Positions 44,520 to 57,264 of a stretch of DNA of 64,000 nt are shown here, one piece after another. Position 1 is the stretch's first letter. Each line of letters starts with the position of its first letter. The stretch covers positions 26,285,383 to 26,349,382 of the forward strand of contig NC_053119.1 of the NCBI RefSeq assembly GCF_010015445.1, read 5' to 3'. Under the pieces are notes generated by a model. The model did no database searches, was not told the origin of the DNA, and saw only the letters and a list, made by a program, of their open reading frames with translations. The position numbers and the translations under genes were made by a program. Source of the DNA: Perca fluviatilis (lineage: Eukaryota > Chordata > Actinopteri > Perciformes > Percidae).

Positions 44520-44835
44520 TTATCATATCCAAAGAATTGGACATATTCAAATTTTGACCAGATGATGTTGCTAAATGAAAAGTCAGGAGACCACCATAGT
44601 CAGTAGTATTCATTGTCTGGGAACAATGTATGTATACAATTGTTTGCCAATCCATCCAATAGATGTTGAGATATTTCAATGGATAAATAAAACTTTGATC
44701 AACTGGTGGCGCGAGATGAAAAATCATCGGATCACCAGAGTCACTCGGATTCATGCGCTAGGCAGCAGCAATGTCTGTACCAAAATTCATGCCAATCCAT
44801 GCAATAGTTGTTGAGATATATCAGTCTGGATTAAA
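44520..44835. repeat. fish interspersed repeat of ~110-bp monomers
   Basis: Two diverged units end in GCCAATCCATCCAATAG.TGT and GCCAATCCATGCAATAGTTG, each followed by TTGAGATAT.TCA. It is the same family as 10066-10312. Confidence 0.6.
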
Positions 44836-45762
44836 GCGTTGGGCCAACCGTTCATAGAGCCGTGCCATAAGGGTAGCGAAGTATGTTAGTATAGATCGGC
44901 TGACTTATTCAGTGACCCATGATTGATAACAAGCCACTTAGGCCTTCCTAAGACATCTATGAAACATCTGCTACAGATTGTCAATGAGGAATGAGAATGG
45001 TTTTATAAACAACTCCTGCCAAAAATAATAATTGGCTCCCCCGACACAGTTCTGCCTCATCCCTGACTGTGGTACATAACACACATAACATACTGTAGCC
45101 CAAGCCTACTGTGTGAGCCTCGCCTGTGACCGCAGACGTTAACAGGCCACTGTTGAATGGGATGTGGACTCTCACTAATTGCTCTCTCTGTCTTTGATCA
45201 TGTTCCTGTACCTGCTCTTCATCCACTTCTCTGTAGCTTTATGGTGCTACTGCTGCTGTTGATACAATCTTTGGATTAGGTGTTTTGCACATAAAGTATT
45301 AAATAAAAACTCAAGTTATCACTATCACATATTTTAGCTGAGCAACTATTTAGGGGAATGATTCAAGGAATCAGTATTTCTCATGGAAGGATGAAGTGGC
45401 TTCAGACGGAAACACTTAAACAGTCCCGTTACATGCACAACTATTCACTTCATCTGACAAACTTTTCCATCTTCATGTCTGGATCTTCAATTTACTGTTT
45501 CCATTTTTTCTTCTCTAGGATATTCAATACCGACAACTTTTCCTCCGGCTGCCTGAGAGTCGGAGGGGGAAAGTTTCCATGCGGCCCCAGCGCCCGCTCT
45601 AGGCGGGACAATCTCGCTCTAGACCGAACAGTTTCCGTCCATCCACCTCTGCTGCTAGAGCACTCCCTCCTCCTCCCTTACTTTCTCCCTTTTTGTACCG
45701 TGACACAAACAGCAACTTTCCACTGCCCCAGACCTGAACTTTTATTCCAATTCTCTCTCTAA
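44836..45762. other. intergenic, nothing recognised
   Basis: A 134-codon frame at 45358-45762 leads into the CT/CA repeat. It resembles no family and has no splice or promoter context, so I do not call it a gene. Confidence 0.45.
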
Positions 45763-45886
<124 letters not shown>

Positions 45887-46623
45887 TGGTGTGAGGTAAG
45901 TCTCACTTAGTTGGAAGTGTACTGAGGGCATTGCTGAGTGTCTGAATTCAAATAAATATTAATTGATTGGTGATGGAACTCAACATTACCTTACATGTCC
46001 AACTAAGTATCGGTCTAAGTTATGTGTGTGCATGCATATACATTTGTGTGGGATAGGCTTTGTGTATGTGTGTGTGTTTGAATGTTGCGTGTCACACACT
46101 GAGTACTGTAACCATAAATGTCAGGCAGTTAAGTGGCCAAGCCATTAACCAGAATATGACTTCTGCAAAACTGAACCATAAGAAGAACATTTTCACAAAG
46201 AGCAAATTTAAAAGTAATGAGAGCAGCAGAACTCTTTTGTCCCAGTCATTTGAAAAGCAATAAAAGTTCTACTTAATTTTTAATCTGGTTTTTATTCTTA
46301 TGGAAATCAGTGAAATTAAATAATGTAGTTAACTTTTATTTTCCATCAAAGAGCCCAACTGTGTGCATTAACAAACAGGCTTGAATCACATCTATAAATG
46401 GCAGAGTTGGATAACAGTGTGAGACTGGACTTTTGGCTGAAGGTTGTACCGGTTCACGTTGCTGGCCCCCTCCATTCCCCTTAGACCTGGCCTGGTCTGC
46501 ACTGGCTGCAGCCTTGCTAAACATTGGCTAATGAGTGCAGCTACTGCTACTGCACCCACAGCAAGCTCCAGGTCTGGGGCCAAGGTAAGGGTCATAAGAA
46601 CGTGGAAATCAACCTTACTCAGA

Positions 46624-46626
<3 letters not shown>

Positions 46627-46689
<63 letters not shown>

Positions 46690-46699
46690 ACGCACACGC

Positions 46700-46737
<38 letters not shown>
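46627..46737. repeat. (CA)n with (CACACG)n core
   Basis: CA run, a central patch of CACACG units, then CA again. Confidence 0.95.
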
Positions 46738-46739
<2 letters not shown>

Positions 46740-47119
46740 CATAGGTAGGCTATAGGTGATGAATAATTAATTGTACGCTGAAAGAATAACATGTTTTTTT
46801 TTCCCTCTAAATGATCATTCTTACAAATGGAGTAAAATCATATTTGGCTTTTTGCTAATGTATTGATGCACAAAAAGGCACATTTTCACAAATCATGTCA
46901 TCACAAGCACATAGACACATTTACAAAGTCAGAGCTGGATTACTACCCACCTAGTGGTCCCCAGGGAGGAAATAACCCGTGGTGGCCCTAACAAGCCTGT
47001 GTTTCCCAACTTAGTTCTCCTTGATGTATGCATCATATCAACTTGAATATTAAATCTCTTAAAAATACATTTACACAAAGGTCAGCTCTATGAGACAGGG
47101 TCTCAAGATTAGGTAAAAA

Positions 47120-47245
47120 TGCACGTGCGCAACATCCCAGCTTCAAATCCAATTAGGCTTGTTGCATGTTGTTCCCTATATCGCTCTCATCCTTTCTTGT
47201 CATGTCTTTACTGTCAACTATGTAATAATGCCACAAAATGCCTAT
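47120..47245 (+). repeat. old diverged tRNA-derived SINE fragment
   Basis: CAGCTTCAAATCCAATTAGG then TTGTTGCATGTTGTTCCC, CATGTCTTTACTGTC and AATGCCACAAAATGCCTA follow the same order as the body of the SINE at 18814-18995, with many changes. Confidence 0.55.
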
Positions 47246-47582
47246 AACATGCAGTTGCATTAAGGCCATTTTCATTTCATAATATTTATATTGATCAGTT
47301 ATTACAATTAGACAGTGATTACACTTACACAGTGATTGTGGGGCATTTGGGGCCCCTAAGAGACTGGGGTGTTAGGGCAGTTTATAATCCAGTCTTGTAA
47401 AAAATTCATCATGTATCAAGTGCATTTTTGTTTACATAGTTAAGTTAATTTATCAGTACTGTATTTGTGTAGGCTGACTGCGCATGCAGTACTTTTTATG
47501 TTACTATGTTTTACACCGTCTCAGGTACAAGTATATGTATTCATATGCTGCAGGGACAATCATTTTGAAAGAAAGGGAAAGG

Positions 47583-47655
47583 ATATTTCTGGCTCATCTG
47601 GGGATTTGAACCGGCAACCATCAAGTCACAAACCACTACTCTAGTGCCATACATA
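47583..47655 (-). repeat. tRNA-like SINE head or tRNA pseudogene
   Basis: Read in reverse, TGGCACTAGAGTAGTGG (A-box-like) is followed about 30 bases later by GCCGGTTCAAATCCCC (B box). No clean acceptor stem forms, so a functional tRNA is unlikely. Confidence 0.5.
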
Positions 47656-47937
47656 AAAACACAATATTACTGGAACAGCTTGGCCATTATGGCCTGTACT
47701 AAAAAAAAACACTCTTGATGTAAGTTGAATTATGTTGAAGTTAATGGAATTCAATTTAACTTAATAATTCATTAAACATGTATTGTTCATTTATTGAACA
47801 ATCTAATGTGTCTCTGTGTAATATGCAGTGGCAAGTACACATTACAGTAGTTTTGAAAGAAACCTTCACTGCCTTCCGCCTCACCACCTTTGTGAATCTC
47901 CAGTACAATCAAATGCCTAACTGCCCTCTAGCACCGT

Positions 47938-48949
<1,012 letters not shown>

Positions 48950-49067
48950 AATGGACTGGAAAGGGAGGAACACGGACGGTTTGAATTGGAATTTGTTTGT
49001 AGTCGCTCTGTGGTAGTCGTTGACAGAACTCACTAATACTAACTGTACAGTAAATGTAACCTGAACT

Positions 49068-50347
49068 ATGTCGGACGAGTCTGATGGCCAAGTTTCGGAT
49101 AACGATAGTTTGGATAGTAATGAGATGGCATGGGAAGAAGTTAGGACAAAAAAGTGTAGACTAAGATCGGATAGTGGATCTGACTCTACAGACGCCATTA
49201 AAAAGAAAAGTAGACCTGAAAGAGATGGAACTAAGAATAAGGTACAGCAGTCAATCAAAGAAATATGGAAAGTGGTTGTTGTATTTGAGCAACAGGGAGG
49301 GCCACATTTACACCCAATCCATATCACTAAAGCAATTCAGGAAGAAATAGGGAAAATTAAGCATGCACGATTCATGGGAAATGGGAGGCTAATGATTTTT
49401 GCAGCGTCTGAGGAACAAAGGGAGATGATCTTAAAGAAAGACACATTGAATAAGGTCAAAGTTACGTCGCACATTCCGGGAATAATGTCAAAACAGAGAG
49501 GAGTTATAACTGGAATTCCAATTTCAGTTTCTGTTGATGAAATTAAAGGTAGTCTGAAAGGGGGAGAGCTTATTGATGCAAAACGATTGACTAAAGGAAA
49601 AGAGAAAATAGAAAGCCTGTCTATATTGCTATGGTTTAAGAATGCCATGCCTTTGAAAGTTCAAATGGGCTACATGTGCTATCCAGTAAGAGAGTACATT
49701 CCACATCCATTGAGATGTTTTAAATGTCAGAGGTTCGGACATGTAGCTGCTCAATGCCGAGGAAAAATTAGATGTGCTAAGTGTGGAAGTGAGCATGAAT
49801 GCGGGCAATGTGGGGATAATACAGAGTTAAAGTTCTGCAATTGTGGAGGTCGACACAGTGCTGCTTACAGAGGATGTGTGAAGCAAAAGGAAGCTAAGGA
49901 AGTTCAGAAATATAAGATAACCCATAAAGTTTCGTATGCTGAGGCAATCAAACACATTGTGAAAAAAAAAAAAAAAAAGAAGAAAAATCAGCACCTATCT
50001 ATTTACCTGAGCAAAGGAGTACAGATAACAATAGGACAAACCCACTCAGAGAGAGTAATAGGACTCCTATAGGGAATATAGATCAACAGAACAAGACACT
50101 CAGGCCTCCTGTTCCAACCTGTTGTGAATGTAAGAAGAGAATTTCAGACGAGACACTTTTGATAAAGAAAAATTACTTTATTGCTTTCATATGTTCAGTG
50201 GTTAATGTTACTATGCTACATGTTAAGAAAAGTGATAAAATCAAATCAGTTGTGGAAGCTGCTAATGATATTTTGGGGTTAATAACGAAGGCAGATGATA
50301 TTCATGAAATACTAAATCAGAGGTATGGAGGGTCTCAAAATGGTTAA
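49068..50347 (+). pseudogene. LINE ORF1 (RNA-binding, CCHC zinc knuckles), frameshifted
   Basis: ORF1 proteins of this group coat the element RNA. The open part is 334 codons (49068-50072): a charged N-terminus (MSDESDGQVSDNDSLDSNEM), a central fold, then cysteine motifs. These are CFKCQRFGHVAAQC (CX2CX4HX4C), CAKCGSEHECGQC and a third Cys/His group. A 17-A run at 49962-49978 sits where the frame changes. From 49991 the neighbouring frame stays open to TAA at 50345-50347 (APIYLPEQRS.., CCECKKR.., then a helix-like tail). The simplest reading is a slippage indel in the A run that cut off about 119 residues. Confidence 0.8.
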
Positions 50348-53300
50348 AACGTTAATAATGTTTTTCATTCTCCAGTGGAATGCGTGGAGTCTGATAGCGA
50401 ATGGACAGGAATTTAAGAGGTATGTTCAAGAAATGGCAAACCAACCAGATGTTATATGTATCCAAGAAACATGGTTAAAACCGCATTTAGAGTTTGTATT
50501 GAAAGGATATCACAGTATAAGATTTGATAGAGGTAAAGACAGAGGAGGAGGTTGCATTACATTTATCAAAGAAGGGATAGCATTCAGACACATTAATACA
50601 GCATCTGAACATGAAAATGTGGTTGTTGAAATCTTTAATGGTGACAAAGGTAAATTTACTGTTATAAATTATTACAACCCATGTAAAGCATTAACGAATG
50701 ATTTGTTGAGAAGTATAGCTAAAAGAAGTCATAGATAAATATGGTGTGGGGATTTTAATGCTCATATTAGTTTATGGGGAAGTAGACATACAGATTTGAA
50801 TGGAGAAATATTAGAAGAAATGATAACTGACAGGATGCTAGTATGTTTGAATGATGGTAAAGGGACAAGGATAAATATTTTCAAAAATGAGACATCATGT
50901 ATTGACCTCACTTTAGTTGATAGAACAATAGCCAGCAGGTGTGACTGGGAAGTAGATCAGAGCACAAGTATTGGAAGTGATCATTTTCCAATAATATGTA
51001 GTGTAGATATTGATTTTAAGAGGGAAGAATTTTATACCCATCATAGATGGTGTTTTAAGAAGGCAAATTGGAAGAAATTTTCTAAATGGTGTATAGATGG
51101 ATTAAATGACATGCCTGAAGAAATAGAACAAAGTATTGATGACATGAATCGAAGGTTGAGTATGGTTATCATTGCAGCAGCAAGTCAGAGTATTCCTAAA
51201 AATATGAGCCAAAGAGGAAAAACTGCTGTTCCATGGTGGAATAATAAATGTACAGAAGTTGTTAAGGAAAGAAATAGAGCTTTTAAAATGTTGCGTCAAA
51301 CGCTTAATATGGATACTCTTATGGAATATCAAAGGAAAAAGGCGATGGCTAGGAAAGTTATTAAAGAAGCTAAAAAAGAATCTTGGAGACAATTTTGTTC
51401 GACAATTGGAAGAGAAACAACGCTGAATAAGATGTGGATGATGGTTAAAAACATGATAGGTAAATATAAGCCCCCATATATTCCTGTCCTAATTGACGGA
51501 CAAAATACAGCAATATCAGATATGGACAAAGCTATTTTACTTGGAGGCAAATTTGCAGAGATTCATAGAGGTAACCATTTGGATGAGTGTGTTAAGAAAA
51601 GAAAGGAAGATATTATGAATGCTAACACAGACATTCTTAATACTAGAGAGGGAAATATGTCTGTCTTAGATGTTGAATTTAGTTTATCAGAACTTAAAAT
51701 GGCTTTAGGTAATACAGGATATTCTTCTCCAGGATGTGATGATATATGCTATGCAATGATTAGAAATCTGCCTGATAAACTTTTGAAAAAAATTCTTGAA
51801 TTATTTAACAAGATCTGGAATGAGGGCAAAATACCAAAAGTATGGAAAGATGCAATCATTCTTCCATTTCCTAAACCAGGAAAGGATTCTAGCAATCCAG
51901 AGAACTATAGACCCATTGCTTTGACATCCCATTTAGGAAAATTAATGGAAAAAATAGTAGTGGCGCGTTTGAATTATTATCTTGAATATAAATGTCCTTT
52001 AAAAAAGTATCAGACAGGGTTCCGAAAAGGTAAATCAACTACTGATGCTTTAGTTAAGCTCAGCAATGAAATAGAGAAGACTCTAGTTATGAAAGAGGTC
52101 ATGGTGGCAGTGTTTTTAGATATTGAAAAAGCGTATGACACTATGTGGAGAGAGGGACTATTAATTAAATTAGATATAATGGGAATCAGTGGGAGAATGT
52201 CTAATTATATATTAGACTTTCTGTCACAACGTACAATTAGGGTCAGAGTTGGTAAAGGCATAAGGGAAGAGTTTACGGTTGACAGCGGAATTCCTCAAGG
52301 AAGTGTTATTAGTCCCATATTATTCAATATTATGGTAAATGATATATTTGAAAAATTAGGGGAAAGGAATGAAGTTACTGTATGCAGATGATGCTGTAAT
52401 ATGGAAATGGGGACGCAATATATCATACATAACAAGAGTTGTTCAGAGGGATATACAAGCACTAGAACAATGGGGTAATGATTGGGGATTTAAGTTTTCC
52501 ATACCTAAAACAAAGATTATGTTCTTTACCAGAAAGAAGGTCCCAGATAGGTATACAGTTATGTTGTACAATCAATCAATTGAAAGAGAGAAGAAATTTA
52601 AATATTTGGGGATGTGGTTGGATGAACGTCTTACATGGAAACATCATATAGACCATATTGAAACAAAATGTAAAAAGGTTCTAAATCTAATGAGGATAAT
52701 AACTGGACAGTGTTGGGGAGCAGATAAACAGTCTTTGATGTATATATATAAAGCTTTAATAAGATCTACCATAGACTATGGATGTATAGTTTATAGTTAA
52801 GCATGCAAAACTTCTTTAAGGAAAATTGAGAGGATTCAATTCAAAGCTATAAGACTTGCTTTAGGAGCTATAAAAACAACCCCTACGTGTGCTTTATTAG
52901 TAGAATCGGAGGAATCTCCTCTTAGTTTGAGGTATGATAAATTGTCTTTGACATACTGGGTTAGGTTGCTGGGAAGTATTAATAATCCAGCAAGTTCAGT
53001 TCTTAATGTTTGCTGGGAATATCAAACAAAATCCCAAGGGTTTGGGTGGAACATCAACAGTATAGCAGAACAGTATGGAATTAAAGATCTGAAATTTAGT
53101 CCATCACTGGCTCTGAGTGCTATTCCCCCATGGATTCTTCCATCACCAGAGGTTAACAGTGAATTGTTGGAAGAAAAGAGAGAGTATCCTAATGAACAAA
53201 GTTTTGCAGCATACTGCCAGGGTTATATAAAATCGACATTCTATGGATGTGTTAAAATCTATACAGACGGTTCAAAAGAGCCACAAAATGGTCATTGTGG

Positions 53301-54102
53301 GATTGGGTTGTTTATTCCGGAATTTAATAAAAGAGATGGCTATAGGTTAAATAATTTTCTTTCTGTATATTCTATTGAGATGACTGGGATAATAACAGCT
53401 CTAAGGTGGATTGAAGAGGTTAAGCCAGTGAGAGCTGTGATCTGTACAGATTTCATGGCAGCTATTCATAGCCTAGATACAGGTCATTCATCAAGAGAAG
53501 ATTTGATTATAGAAATTAAACATTTACTATTGCATTTCAGGAACCTTGGAATCAATATTCAGTTTTGTTGGGTTCCAGCTCATATAGGTATAACAGGAAA
53601 CGAAGAGGCTGATAAAATTGCAAAAAAGATGCTGAAAAACAAATGTATAGGAATTAATGTCCCACTGGGGAAGGGTGAAGCTAAATCTCTAATTAAGTCT
53701 GAAAATATGCAAAGATGGCAAACTGAATGGGAGGCTGAGGTTAATGCTAGACACTATCATAAATCACAGAAGATTGTGACCGGGAAAAGGGTTACTTCAC
53801 TGAGTTTATACAGACGGGAAGAAGTGGTCTATACCAGACTTAGATTAGGTCACACAGGATTGAATGCTACCTTACAAATAATAGGTTCTAGCAATGGCTT
53901 ATGCATAGAATGCCAAGACAAAGAAGATGTAGAACATGTGCTTTTTGTGTGTAAGAAGTATGATGATAGTAGAATTCAATGGCCTTAAATGGAAGGAGAG
54001 AATGCAATACGTGATATTCTTGAAGAACAGGGTATGGCAAGGGAAAGACTTGAAGCTTTATTTATTTTTCTTCATAATACTGGTTTAGTAAAAAGAATAT
54101 AG
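50340..54102 (+). pseudogene. LINE ORF2 (endonuclease / reverse transcriptase / RNase H), broken
   Basis: It nicks the target and copies the element RNA. Endonuclease motifs: QWNAWSL, IQETWLK, RGGGCITFIKEGI, WCGDFNAH, DLTLVD, GSDHFPI. Reverse transcriptase: PFPKPGKDSSNPENYRPIAL, FRKGKSTTDA, FLDIEKAYDTMW, GIPQGSVISPILFN and YADDAVIWKWG. RNase H: IYTDGSK, EMTGI, TDFMAAI and WVPAHIGITGNEEAD. Lesions: a stop at 50736-50738 (probably from a 1-base indel just before it); a frame change near 52369-52391, just before YADD; stops at 52798-52800 and 53986-53988. The frame then runs to TAG at 54100-54102. It cannot make active protein as it stands. Confidence 0.88.
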
Positions 54103-54332
54103 TTTTTTTGTTTGTTTGTTTGTTTATTTTGAATTAATTCAAGCCTAGACTATATGACGTTTCTATGAAGTTCATGGTATACACTCCTGTAAAGTTGGTG
54201 GCGGTATAATACAAAAGTAGTAATCTGCCAAAAAAACTAAAAGAACAAGAAGAATACATCCCAATCTGACAACATCATAGACAGTTGTCAGTACATGGAC
54301 AACATCCACAATACATTCACGCTGCAGACCTA

Positions 54333-54378
54333 TGACGTTTTCATCAAGGGCATGCGCTGTGCGAGTGTCCCCGGAAGT
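54333..54378 (+). promoter_or_regulatory. candidate mrpl23 promoter sites (CRE-, NRF-1- and ETS/GABP-like)
   Basis: In the 200 bp before the mrpl23 ATG: TGACGTTT (CRE-like) near 54333, GCATGCGC (NRF-1 core) at 54350-54357, and CCGGAAGT (ETS/GABP consensus) at 54371-54378. NRF-1 and GABP (NRF-2) are established regulators of nuclear genes for mitochondrial proteins. The sites are seen; their use is inferred. Confidence 0.55.
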
Positions 54379-54465
54379 ACATGCATGCATGTGTAGCATA
54401 TGACAACCTTGAAAAGACTACAAAACAACTACCTGATATCTTATGTCTCAAAACCCGTTGGAGCG

Positions 54466-54485
54466 ATGCCAGTAACAAGATTATT
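54466..54485 (+). CDS. mrpl23: mrpl23 exon 1 (coding part)
   Basis: Twenty coding bases, phase 2, followed by a strong donor GTAAGTG. It is missed by ORF length filters because a stop follows in the intron. Confidence 0.78.
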
Positions 54486-56194
54486 GTAAGTGTCGAGTTT
54501 TTTTTATCCTAATTTCTATGGGTAAATACGCGAAAGGACGCCCCAAATAGAGATTCACTCTTTGTTGTTCCGCCTTTCTTTCTGGCAGTTTGGTAAACTA
54601 GCGAATCCAGCTAACGTTAGCATGTCCCAGCCTTCTAGCTAGCTGCCCTGTAGTTATGGCTGAATGCAGCTTTTAGCACACGGGGTTTTATTTTGATTTA
54701 CACGTTGTCGGTGCGCTTTCTTCGGTTATGTATGCAATATGTGCGCTCACTGTGAATCTTAAGTGGTGTTCACATAACGCAACAAGAACGTGATCCAGCA
54801 TTAGCCAGCTATGCTAAAAACAAACTGCCGTAAACATGCAGCTAGAGTCGTAACGTTACATAAACTATACGGTTTACCATGACACCCAGGCCGTTGTAAT
54901 CATAGATTTATGTCTAAATGGTTGTAGTGGTCTTCAGATAATAGTGTAACTCACCTGTGTCCATAAGATAGACTGTAAAATACTTACATGCTGCATCGGG
55001 GCAATAATGTCATCGTAAGTCCACAGATTGAAAAAACATGTCTGTTTTGATAATATTTTATTGGTCTAGAGGTCGTATTTATGTCGACATGTAAGCTATG
55101 CATCTTTATCAATGGCTGTTTTCTTATGCAATAATCTTGACCTGGGAGATGGTATAATCTAGTTCTTACTGCTTAACAGGCTCGCTACAATGTTAAAGGA
55201 TAACTCCAGTTTGTTGTTATATGTTTTTGTCGTTATGACTATCATTTCTATTGGCAAACATTGTAGCTACTCACCAAATTAATTGCCTACATCTGGGATG
55301 TTAGGGGCAGTTAGACGATCTGACAAATGGCAAACAGTGAAACCGCATAATCTAAACCACTTCATTTGGAGGTAAATCTGAAAGTTGGCGTATCTGTAAT
55401 ATCGTAGTTAAAGGAAAATGACCGGTTTATCTATTCCTCCTCTGTCCAGTAATGGCCCAGCACTTTTGTATTTTCTTAAAAGAAACTCTTAGCGCCATTG
55501 TTTTTCTTTCAGATTTTTCATTGTTAACAAAATGTAAGGAAAGACATGGTGTTTGTTTCGTATGACCAAAACAAATCTGAAACTTACCATTTTGTGCCAT
55601 TTTCAAGTGAGCTGGGCACTTGCAAGAGATGTGAAAAGGTTCCAGCTGATTTTAGTGAAAACCCTTCCTGCCCAGCACAGAATAGCACAGTCAAATTTTC
55701 TTACCAGCTGGTGAACATAGTGGAGCATTTAGCAGCTAAAGACTCAAATACTTCCATACGTCATACGTAACATCAAGGCACACCGTGTGGTTTGTGTGAT
55801 TTGGATGGCAAACCACCAACAGTGATCACATCCTGTGTGTTTTCATCACACAGCCCCCTTTTGATCTTTTATTTCATTTATTTTTTAAATCTCTGCTTTC
55901 ATCAACTTTTCATCAACAATCGGCTATAGCAAATGAACCTAAAATTGCACCACACAATACTACATAATAACTACAGCTCTAATATCTTCCCACTTGTTAA
56001 TGTGATTGTAGGAAATACTACTGGATGTCTGGCAATGATACTAGATGATAAGAGTCTGCCTCTGCCCTCAGATACCCTCTGTTCCAGCTGGGAAACCCTC
56101 AGCTGAGGATCTTAAGACCCAACTGGTTCCTGACTTTGGTGAGGCCGGGAAAAGAGCAGCCTCCTGACACTGTCCAGTTTCGCATCCCAATGGA
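54466..56194 (+). CDS. mrpl23: mitochondrial ribosomal protein L23 (uL23m), first two coding exons
   Basis: A component of the mitochondrial large ribosomal subunit near the peptide exit tunnel. Exon 1 (54466-54485) encodes MPVTRL plus two bases; the donor is ATT|GTAAGT. Exon 2 (56072-56194) starts after CCCTCAG and reads [40 protein letters not shown] and part of Glu; the donor is ATGGA|GTAAGT. This matches the N-terminal third of MRPL23 (YPLxQLGx[19 protein letters not shown]). The start chosen is the ATG that gives the usual short leader before YPL. A second ATG at 54400-54402 is in frame and would add 22 residues. I could not find the next exon (expected to start with Met-Thr) before 64000, so intron 2 probably exceeds 7.8 kb. 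Confidence 0.9.
54486..56071 (+). other. mrpl23 intron 1
   Basis: The CpG-containing first part fits a promoter-proximal region. It holds an unassigned 74-codon frame at 55546-55770 (see findings). Confidence 0.65.
56072..56194 (+). CDS. mrpl23: mrpl23 exon 2
   Basis: 123 bases between CTGCCCTCAG and GTAAGT. It supplies A to finish the Leu codon and encodes the conserved N-terminal uL23m sequence. Confidence 0.93.
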
Positions 56195-56404
56195 GTAAGT
56201 TTTTGATCTTTCCTGTCATTGGGTGCATCAAAGGAAATACAAAGGCTGAGTACTCTACTGTAATCCCATACTTGGGTATCTCAATCAAAAGGATTACTAT
56301 TAGGAATGGCAATTGAGAGCTGGTGATTGGTGATAGTGATTTAAGGTTCATTGTTGGCAGTGCTTTCCATTAAATGCGTTGTTTTAAGAAGCTAAAAGGT
56401 GAGT

Positions 56405-57005
56405 GCTTAATTCAATTCAATTCAATTTTATTTAGTATCAAATCATAACATAAGTTATCTCGAGACACTTTACAGATAGAGTAGGTCTAGACCACACTCT
56501 ATAATTTACAAAGCCCCAACAATTCCAACAGTTCCAGTAATTCCCTCAAGAGCAAGCAGTGCGACAGTGGCGAGGAAAAACTCCCTCTTGGGAAGAAACC
56601 TCGGACAGACCCAGGCTCTTGGTAGGCGGTGTCTGACGAGCCGGTTGGGGATGTGATGAACAGTGGAGATAGTAGTCACATTAATAATGGAACAGTGACT
56701 GGATGTAGCGGGAAGCTGCAGGGTTCAGCAGGACGCAGCATGACATTGCAGGGCATCACTGAGTTCAGCAGGGAGTGCAGCAGGACCACGGCGACAGCTG
56801 CGACCAGGATCTTGGTGCCAACGTTCTCCAAGGAAATACGCTGGGGGAAAAAAGCATAAGGACTCCGGGGAGTAAACTCCCCAGAAGCTAGGATTAGTAA
56901 CAAGCATTTCTGGGACGGGCTGCACACAAATAGTAATAGTAATAGTAATAGTAACAGTAATAGAAAGGGAGAGGAGAGAGCAGCTCAGTGTGTCAAAGGA
57001 AGGAA
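56405..57005 (+). repeat. high-copy fish interspersed repeat, class unknown
   Basis: It starts with (AATTC)n TTTTATTTAGTATCAAATC, then GAGACACTTTACAGATAGAG, GGAAAAACTCCCTCTTGGGA and GAAACCTCGGACAGACCCAG, and ends in (TAGTAA)n units near 56930-56965. I recognise it as a family repeated in percomorph genomes but cannot name its class. Confidence 0.6.
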
Positions 57006-57199
57006 GTCTCTTCACTTTTTCATTAACTGATTGAATGATTTTGTTTATGAAATAAAAAAGTGAACAATGCCCACCACATTTCCCTAATGGCCTAAATTAA
57101 TAATTATTTACATTGTTCTCCAATATAATTTTAGCATTTTCGTTTTTAAAGTAAAGGATGACACCTTCTTAGTGTTCAGCATATTCTTGCACAAAGGTG

Positions 57200-57203
<4 letters not shown>
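57006..57203. other. mrpl23 intron 2, unremarkable segment
   Basis: AT-rich with no exon signal. Confidence 0.4.

Positions 57204-57251
<48 letters not shown>
57204..57251. repeat. (TA)n microsatellite
   Basis: About 23 TA units next to the low-coordinate end of the hAT remnant. Confidence 0.95.
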
Positions 57252-57256
<5 letters not shown>

Positions 57257-57264
57257 GATTATTA

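Larger units (their letters stand above)
48950..54253 (+). mobile_element. nearly full-length I/Nimb-type LINE (non-LTR retrotransposon), decayed
   Basis: Two reading regions in LINE order: ORF1 with zinc knuckles (49068-50347) and ORF2 with an AP-type endonuclease, reverse transcriptase and C-terminal RNase H (50340-54102). RNase H in ORF2 points to the I group (I/Nimb clades). The 3' end has a TTTG run (about 54107-54126) and a tail CTGTAAAGTTGGTGGCGGTA ending in AGAACAAGAAGAA. The start is approximate: the 5' UTR has no marker I could fix, and I found no convincing target-site duplication. ORF1 has one frameshift; ORF2 has two frameshift/stop lesions upstream and two clean stops. Confidence 0.88.

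Noticed and set aside
45358..45762. 134-codon frame upstream of a CT/CA repeat as a gene
   Set aside because: Low-complexity tail, no family resemblance and no splice or promoter context.
47583..47655. Functional tRNA gene on the - strand
   Set aside because: A and B boxes are present but stems do not pair well and no terminator follows; a SINE head is more likely.
55192..55420. TTAAAGGATAACTCCAGT and TTAAAGGAAAATGACCGG as ends of another TTAA element
   Set aside because: The two motifs are in the same orientation and no inverted partner was found nearby, so an element cannot be bounded.
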